Source of the DNA: Paracoccaceae bacterium
GTDB taxonomy: Bacteria; Pseudomonadota; Alphaproteobacteria; Rhodobacterales; Rhodobacteraceae
Length of the DNA: 10,001 bases
Direction: 5' to 3'
Assembly: GCA_004566265.1 (NCBI GenBank)
Contig: SPLB01000220.1
Coordinates: forward strand, 1 to 10,001
A program made the position numbers and the translations under genes. Below are positions 6,376-10,001 of the stretch, piece by piece (position 1 is the first letter of the stretch; each line of letters opens with the position of its first letter). The notes below the pieces were generated by a model. The model was not told the origin of the DNA, searched no databases, and saw nothing but the letters and a program-made list of their open reading frames with translations.

Positions 6376-7179
6376 ATGAAGAACGCCATGAAAACCGCCC
6401 TGTCCGCTGTGGCGGCACTGACCATTTCCAACCTCAGCACCGCTGCCTTTTCTGCAGACCTGCCGGATCTGGGCGGGCGCGAGGTGGTTATGGCCTCTGA
6501 AAACACCTATCCCCCCCTGCAGTTTATTGACAAATCCGGATCGGCTGTGGGTTGGGAATATGACGCCATGACCGAGATCGCCAAACGCATCAATATTAAA
6601 GTGGTGTATGAGAACACCTCTTGGGATGCGATGATCCCGGCGATTACAGCTGCGCAGTATGACGTGGCCATGAACGGCATCACCATCCGCGAAGACCGCA
6701 AGGAACAGGTCGATTTCTCGCGGTCTTACCTGACCTCGCAGATGCGGATGATCGTGGCGGGCGATGAAACACGCTTTGAGGATGCTGCAGGTTTTGCGGC
6801 GGATCCGAACCTGCTGGCGGCGGCGCAGCCAGGCACCACGCCATTTTATGTCACCGTCTATAACGTACTGGATGGCAATGAGGCCAACCCGCGCATCAAA
6901 CTGTTTGAGACCTTCGGCGCGTCCCTGCAGGCGCTGAGCGTTGGCGATGTGGATCTGGCGCTGTCGGACAGCACGGCGGCCAATGGTGTTGTGGCTGCGT
7001 CTAACGGTGAGCTGAAAATTGTGGGCGAACCGCTCGGCACCGAGGACTTTGGGTTCATCTTCCCCAAAGGCTCTGATCTTGTGGCGGGGTTCGATGCGGC
7101 GCTTGCTGCGATGGAAGCCGATGGCACGCTGGAGGCGCTCAACAAGAAGTGGTTCCTGGATTATAAAATGGGTCAATAA
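6376..7179 (+). CDS. Periplasmic amino-acid ABC transporter substrate-binding protein
   Basis: This 267-residue protein belongs to the SBP_bac_3 family (GlnH/HisJ/FliY-like). A Sec signal peptide is clear: a basic start (MKNAMK), a hydrophobic stretch and a likely cleavage after Ala27 in AFSA-DLP. The mature protein has the usual lobes: SENTYPPLQFID (41-52), GWEYDAMTEIAKR (59-71), and DVAMNGITIREDRKEQVDFS (96-115). In that last segment the Arg of the DRK triplet (Arg108) corresponds to the residue that holds the amino acid's carboxylate in relatives. The second lobe shows PGTTP (152-156) and DLALSDS (193-199), with Asp198 in the place that usually contacts the amino group. The ligand is probably a polar amino acid but cannot be named. 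AAGGAG lies seven bases before the ATG. A strong terminator follows directly, then the cognate permease gene. Confidence 0.93.
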   Translation: MKNAMKTALSAVAALTISNLSTAAFSADLPDLGGREVVMASENTYPPLQFIDKSGSAVGWEYDAMTEIAKRINIKVVYENTSWDAMIPAITAAQYDVAMNGITIREDRKEQVDFSRSYLTSQMRMIVAGDETRFEDAAGFAADPNLLAAAQPGTTPFYVTVYNVLDGNEANPRIKLFETFGASLQALSVGDVDLALSDSTAANGVVAASNGELKIVGEPLGTEDFGFIFPKGSDLVAGFDAALAAMEADGTLEALNKKWFLDYKMGQ

Positions 7180-7201
7180 GACCCCGTGAAATACCAACAG
7201 A

Positions 7202-7236
7202 CCCCGGCCGCTGTGGGAACAGCGACCGGGGTTTTT
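7202..7236 (+). terminator. Strong intrinsic terminator between binding protein and permease genes
   Basis: The stem is CCCCGG (7202-7207) with GCTGT (7210-7214), loop GGGA, then ACAGC (7219-7223) and CCGGGG (7226-7231). Eleven pairs are interrupted by a 2x2 internal loop (CC/GA). It is followed by TTTTT and, after CTG, another TTTTT. It starts 22 bases after the binding-protein stop codon. Such an element commonly lets only part of the transcription reach the permease, so that the binding protein is made in excess. Confidence 0.88.
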
Positions 7237-7283
7237 CTGTTTTTGCGACGGGCGGCCAGAACAGGGCGCCAGAGGATGAGACA

Positions 7284-8087
7284 ATGAAAAAGCGCAGCCA
7301 TACAGGCGACAAAGAAGACTTCCCGTGGTGGCTGGTGGCTGCAGCCGGGATTGGCGTTTACCTTGCGGTGGAGGTCTGGCAAAGCCCGCTTTACAGCCAG
7401 ATCATGGGCACGCTGACGAAAGGCATTGGGGTGACGGTGATGGTCACGCTGATCAGCTTTTTGCTTGCCTCGACCCTGGGTCTGGGGTTGGCGCTTGGTG
7501 AACGGTGTCGCTGGCTGGTGGTGCGGCAGATCTGCCGGTTCTATATCGAGATCATCCGGGGCGTGCCGATCATCGTCCTGCTTCTGTATGTGGCCTTTGT
7601 GCTGGCCCCGGCGCTGGTGGACTTTCGCAATTGGGTGGCGGTTTTTTTTGACATAGATCCCGTGCGCAGTCGGGCATTTCCGCTTTTGTGGCGTGCGGTT
7701 ATGGCGCTGATGATCGCCTATTCTGCGTTCATTGCCGAAATTTTCCGTGCGGGACTAGATGCCGTGCCTGAGGGGCAAGTTGAGGCTGCTAAGGCGCTGG
7801 GGCTGTCGGGCTGGAAACGTTTCCGGCTGGTGGTTTTTCCGCAGGCAATCCGGACTATTCTGCCGCCGCTGGGCAATGACTTTGTGGCACTGGTCAAGGA
7901 CAGCTCGCTCGTGTCGGTTTTGGGGGTGCTGGATGTGACGCAGCTGGGTAAAGTAACTGCGGCTAGCAATTTTCGTTATTTCGAGACCTACAATATGGTG
8001 GCATTGATTTATTTGACCACGACAGTGACCTTGTCGCTCTTGCTGCGCCGGTTTGAGCAGCGTTTGCGCAACCGCTACAGTCACTGA
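7284..8087 (+). CDS. Amino-acid ABC transporter permease (HisM/GlnP type)
   Basis: This 267-residue inner-membrane protein has hydrophobic segments at about 14-33, 47-72, 88-112, 132-156, 200-215 and 236-255. IRGVPIIVLLLY at 91-102 is the typical RGTP-like signature of the polar amino-acid permease family. The cytoplasmic EAA loop, which docks on the ATPase, is clear at about 163-186 with EGQVEAAKALGLSGWKRF (163-180) and FPQAIRTILPPLGN following. The protein carries a slightly long N-terminal cytoplasmic stretch (MKKRSHTGDKEDF). AGAGGA lies seven bases before the ATG. It partners with the upstream binding protein. One permease might act as a homodimer, but no second permease and no HisP/GlnQ-type ATPase gene is present in this window, so the ATPase must be supplied from elsewhere. 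Confidence 0.93.
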   Translation: MKKRSHTGDKEDFPWWLVAAAGIGVYLAVEVWQSPLYSQIMGTLTKGIGVTVMVTLISFLLASTLGLGLALGERCRWLVVRQICRFYIEIIRGVPIIVLLLYVAFVLAPALVDFRNWVAVFFDIDPVRSRAFPLLWRAVMALMIAYSAFIAEIFRAGLDAVPEGQVEAAKALGLSGWKRFRLVVFPQAIRTILPPLGNDFVALVKDSSLVSVLGVLDVTQLGKVTAASNFRYFETYNMVALIYLTTTVTLSLLLRRFEQRLRNRYSH

Positions 8088-8141
8088 GCCCGGCCCTGAT
8101 CCGGCCCCAACCCCAAGCGTAATCCGTGGTGTTCTGCGGTG

Positions 8142-8168
8142 AGCGCGCGCGCCGCAGGCGCGCGCGCT
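8142..8168. repeat. Perfect 12-bp GC-rich inverted repeat (hairpin A)
   Basis: AGCGCGCGCGCC (8142-8153), loop GCA, GGCGCGCGCGCT (8157-8168) pair perfectly. It lies 54 bases after the permease stop codon and is followed by TTGCGC rather than a T run, so it is not a classic intrinsic terminator. It could still stop transcription with Rho or protect the mRNA 3' end. The alternating GC run could also adopt Z-DNA. Confidence 0.8.
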
Positions 8169-8176
8169 TGCGCCCG

Positions 8177-8203
8177 GCGCCGATCATCAAAGATGATCGG
8201 CGC
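8177..8203. repeat. Perfect 12-bp inverted repeat (hairpin B)
   Basis: GCGCCGATCATC (8177-8188), loop AAA, GATGATCGGCGC (8192-8203) pair perfectly. The element is eight bases after hairpin A and has no T run. The right arm can alternatively pair downstream through CGGCG (8198-8202) with CGCCG (8209-8213). Confidence 0.8.
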
Positions 8204-8217
8204 TCGATCGCCGGGGG

Positions 8218-8240
8218 CCGCGACTGCTGCGCAGCCGCGG
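8218..8240. repeat. Bulged inverted repeat (hairpin C)
   Basis: CCGCG (8218-8222), a three-base bulge, GCT (8226-8228), loop GCGC, AGC (8232... 8235 region), CGCGG (8236-8240) form a bulged stem of about eight pairs. It is the third hairpin in a row in this gap. A T-rich patch (CTTTCTTCCTGTT) follows about 18 bases later, too far to make a standard terminator. Confidence 0.5.
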
Positions 8241-8278
8241 CGGGGCCAAGACGCGCCGCTTTCTTCCTGTTCAAGTGA

Positions 8279-8307
8279 TTGCAGTGCAGCAAAGTGCGCA
8301 CTAGGCT
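8279..8307 (+). promoter_or_regulatory. Weak candidate promoter of the peptidase gene
   Basis: TTGCAG (8279-8284) and TAGGCT (8302-8307) have the right 17-base spacing for a sigma-70 promoter, though each matches the consensus at only three positions. A 10-base palindrome AGTGCGCACT (8293-8302) lies in the spacer and touches the -10 box, where an operator might be. This is suggestive only. Confidence 0.25.
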
Positions 8308-8320
8308 CCTGCCAAAGGAG
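8306..8320 (+). promoter_or_regulatory. Hairpin masking the peptidase ribosome binding site
   Basis: CTCCT (8306-8310), loop GCCAA, AGGAG (8316-8320) form a perfect five-pair hairpin whose right arm is the Shine-Dalgarno sequence of the gene at 8328. If included in the mRNA it could lower or regulate translation start. It matters only if transcription begins upstream of 8306, which the weak promoter candidate would not provide. Confidence 0.35.
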
Positions 8321-8327
8321 ATTGCAC

Positions 8328-10001
8328 ATGACCAACCCGCTTTTGGCATCCTGGGACACGCCTTTTGGAATCGCGCCCTTCGATAAAATTTCCGACAAGG
8401 ATTTTGATCCGGCGCTGGAGGAAGCCCTTGCTGCCCATGCCGCGCAGATCGACGCGATTGCTGCCAACACCGAAGCCCCGACATTTGCCAATGTGATTGA
8501 GGCACTTGAGGCGCCGTGTGTGCCGCTCGAACAGGTGCTTTCGGTGTTCTATTCGGTTGCTGGCGCCGACAGCAATGACGCGCGCGAGGCGTTGCAGCGG
8601 GCGTTTTCCCCAAAACTCGCCGCGCATTTTTCAGCGATTACCGCCAATAAGCCGCTCTATTCCAAGGTCAAAGCCGTCTGGGACGCGCGAGACAGTCTGG
8701 AGCTGAGCGACGAGCAGGCGCGTGTCCTAATGTTGACGCACCGTGGGTTTGTGCGCGGTGGCGCGGCACTGGAAGGGGCGGCGGATGCGCGGATGCAGGA
8801 GATCAAATCGCGCCTCGCGACACTGGGCACTGCATTCACCCAAAACCTGCTGGCTGACGAACGCGCTTGGTTTATGGAACTCTCAGAGGACGATCTTGAA
8901 GAGTTGCCGCACTTTGTGATTTCAGCCGCGCGCACGGCGGGTGAGGAAAAGGGCGCAGACGGTCCTGTGGTCACGCTGGCACGGTCTTTGGTGACGCCGT
9001 TTTTGCAATTCTCCCCTCGGCGCGACCTGCGCCAGAAGGCGCATGAGGCCTGGGCTGCACGGGGCGCAAATGGTGGAGAGACCGACAACCGCGCCATTGC
9101 CGCTGAGATCTTGTCGTTGCGCCAAGAACGGGCAAAGCTGTTGGGCTATGAAAGCTTTGCCGCTTATAAGCTGGAAACGGAAATGGCGGGTACACCTGAG
9201 GCGGTGCGCGATCTGCTGATGCAGGTCTGGGAGCCCGCAAAGGCACAGGCCGACCGGGACGCGGGTCTTCTGACGGCAATGATGCATGAGGACGGCATCA
9301 GTGGCGATCTACAGCCCTGGGACTGGCATTACTATTCCGAGAAACGCCGCAAAGTGGAGCATGATCTGGATGAGGCCGAACTGAAGCCCTACCTACAGCT
9401 GGATCAGATGATCGAGGCGTCCTTTGCCTGTGCCAACCGCCTGTTCGGGTTGGAGTTCACACCGCTGGATGTACCGCTGTACCATGTCGATTGTCGCGCC
9501 TGGGAAGTGACCCGTGGTGGCGATCATGTGGCTGTTTTTATTGGAGATTTCTTTGCTCGCGGATCCAAGCGGTCGGGCGCGTGGTGTTCGGCGATGCGGG
9601 CACAGGCCAAGTTCCCCGAGGGCCAGACGCCGGTGGTGATCAATGTCTGCAACTTTGCCAAGGGGGATCCGGCGCTTCTGAGCTGGGATGACGCGCGTAC
9701 GCTGTTTCATGAGTTCGGCCATGCGTTGCATCAGATGCTGTCGAATGTGACCTATGAGAGCGTGTCGGGGACCTCTGTCGCGCGTGATTTTGTGGAGCTG
9801 CCGAGCCAGCTTTATGAACACTGGCTGGAAGTTCCTGAAGTGCTGGAAGAATTCGCGCTGCATGCCGATACCGGCGCGGCGATGCCCAAGGAGATGCGCG
9901 ACAAGGTGCTGGGGGCGGCGACCTATGACATGGGGTTTGCCACGGTGGAATATGTGGCTTCTGCCCTTGTGGATCTCGCGTTCCATGACGGGCCTGCGCC
10001 C
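8328..10001 (+). CDS. dcp: M3-family zinc metallopeptidase, Dcp-like (partial at right edge)
   Basis: The first 558 residues are seen; family members of this type have roughly 680, so about the last fifth is cut off. The protein has a largely helical N-terminal half (from NPLLASWDTPFGIAPFDKI, residues 3-21) and then the peptidase domain. The zinc site is HEFGHALH at 461-468: His461 and His465 bind zinc and Glu462 is the catalytic base. Glu490 in RDFVELPSQ is the expected third ligand. SGTSVARDFVELPSQ and the later TGAAMP resemble peptidyl-dipeptidase Dcp more than oligopeptidase A. Such enzymes remove dipeptides from the C-terminus of short peptides. No signal peptide is seen, so a cytoplasmic location is likely. 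The start has AAGGAG seven bases upstream; this Shine-Dalgarno can pair with CTCCT just before it. Oligopeptidase A remains an alternative name. Confidence 0.93.
   Translation, partial: MTNPLLASWDTPFGIAPFDKISDKDFDPALEEALAAHAAQIDAIAANTEAPTFANVIEALEAPCVPLEQVLSVFYSVAGADSNDAREALQRAFSPKLAAHFSAITANKPLYSKVKAVWDARDSLELSDEQARVLMLTHRGFVRGGAALEGAADARMQEIKSRLATLGTAFTQNLLADERAWFMELSEDDLEELPHFVISAARTAGEEKGADGPVVTLARSLVTPFLQFSPRRDLRQKAHEAWAARGANGGETDNRAIAAEILSLRQERAKLLGYESFAAYKLETEMAGTPEAVRDLLMQVWEPAKAQADRDAGLLTAMMHEDGISGDLQPWDWHYYSEKRRKVEHDLDEAELKPYLQLDQMIEASFACANRLFGLEFTPLDVPLYHVDCRAWEVTRGGDHVAVFIGDFFARGSKRSGAWCSAMRAQAKFPEGQTPVVINVCNFAKGDPALLSWDDARTLFHEFGHALHQMLSNVTYESVSGTSVARDFVELPSQLYEHWLEVPEVLEEFALHADTGAAMPKEMRDKVLGAATYDMGFATVEYVASALVDLAFHDGPAP

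Noticed and set aside
6208..7284. A 358-codon open frame on the minus strand opposite the binding-protein gene
   Set aside because: It covers the end of one gene, a gap and another gene with all its coding signal on the opposite strand; no domain is recognisable.
1..10001. CRISPR array, tRNA or rRNA gene, insertion sequence or prophage
   Set aside because: I saw no regularly spaced direct repeats, no tRNA cloverleaf, and no transposase, integrase or phage protein on either strand.

Overview
The window reads as a chromosomal stretch of an alphaproteobacterium, most likely of the Rhodobacterales/Roseobacter group. I infer this from the high GC content and GC-rich third positions (judged by eye), the coaBC-dut-MoeB-like gene order, the style of the sugar epimerase/Gfo-Idh-MocA pair, and GC-rich intergenic hairpins. 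No tRNA, rRNA, insertion sequence, phage gene, CRISPR array or plasmid function is visible. It looks like ordinary housekeeping and transport DNA rather than a mobile island.

Layout from left to right. (1) Positions 1-1384 hold the end of a sugar-phosphate isomerase/epimerase gene overlapping a Gfo/Idh/MocA oxidoreductase by 14 bases; this is the tail of a carbohydrate catabolism operon that begins to the left. (2) Positions 1385-1714 are a 330-base gap between converging genes, with one hairpin-plus-T-run terminator candidate for each direction. (3) Positions 1715-2912 hold a divergent pair: a small VOC (glyoxalase-fold) protein on the minus strand and an HTH-WYL (YafY-type) regulator on the plus strand. 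They share a 106-base AT-rich control region. (4) Positions 3150-6322 hold coaBC (coenzyme A synthesis), dut (dUTPase) and a MoeB/ThiF-type E1-like adenylyltransferase with an unusual N-terminal membrane anchor. A 380-base gap separates coaBC from dut, while dut and the MoeB-like gene are 27 bases apart. (5) Positions 6376-8087 hold a polar amino-acid ABC transporter: a periplasmic binding protein, a strong intrinsic terminator, then one permease. No ATPase gene is present. (6) Positions 8088-8327 carry three strong hairpins in tandem, then a short leader. (7) From 8328 to the end lies an M3-family zinc metallopeptidase of the Dcp type, cut by the window edge.

The genes form several independent small units rather than one pathway. 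The binding protein/permease pair and the peptidase could both serve peptide and amino-acid nutrition, but that link is inference. I found no convincing undescribed system. The points most worth a second look are the membrane-tethered MoeB-like enzyme, the hairpin cluster at 8142-8240, the terminator inside the transporter operon, the Shine-Dalgarno-masking hairpin before the peptidase gene, and the VOC/WYL divergent pair.
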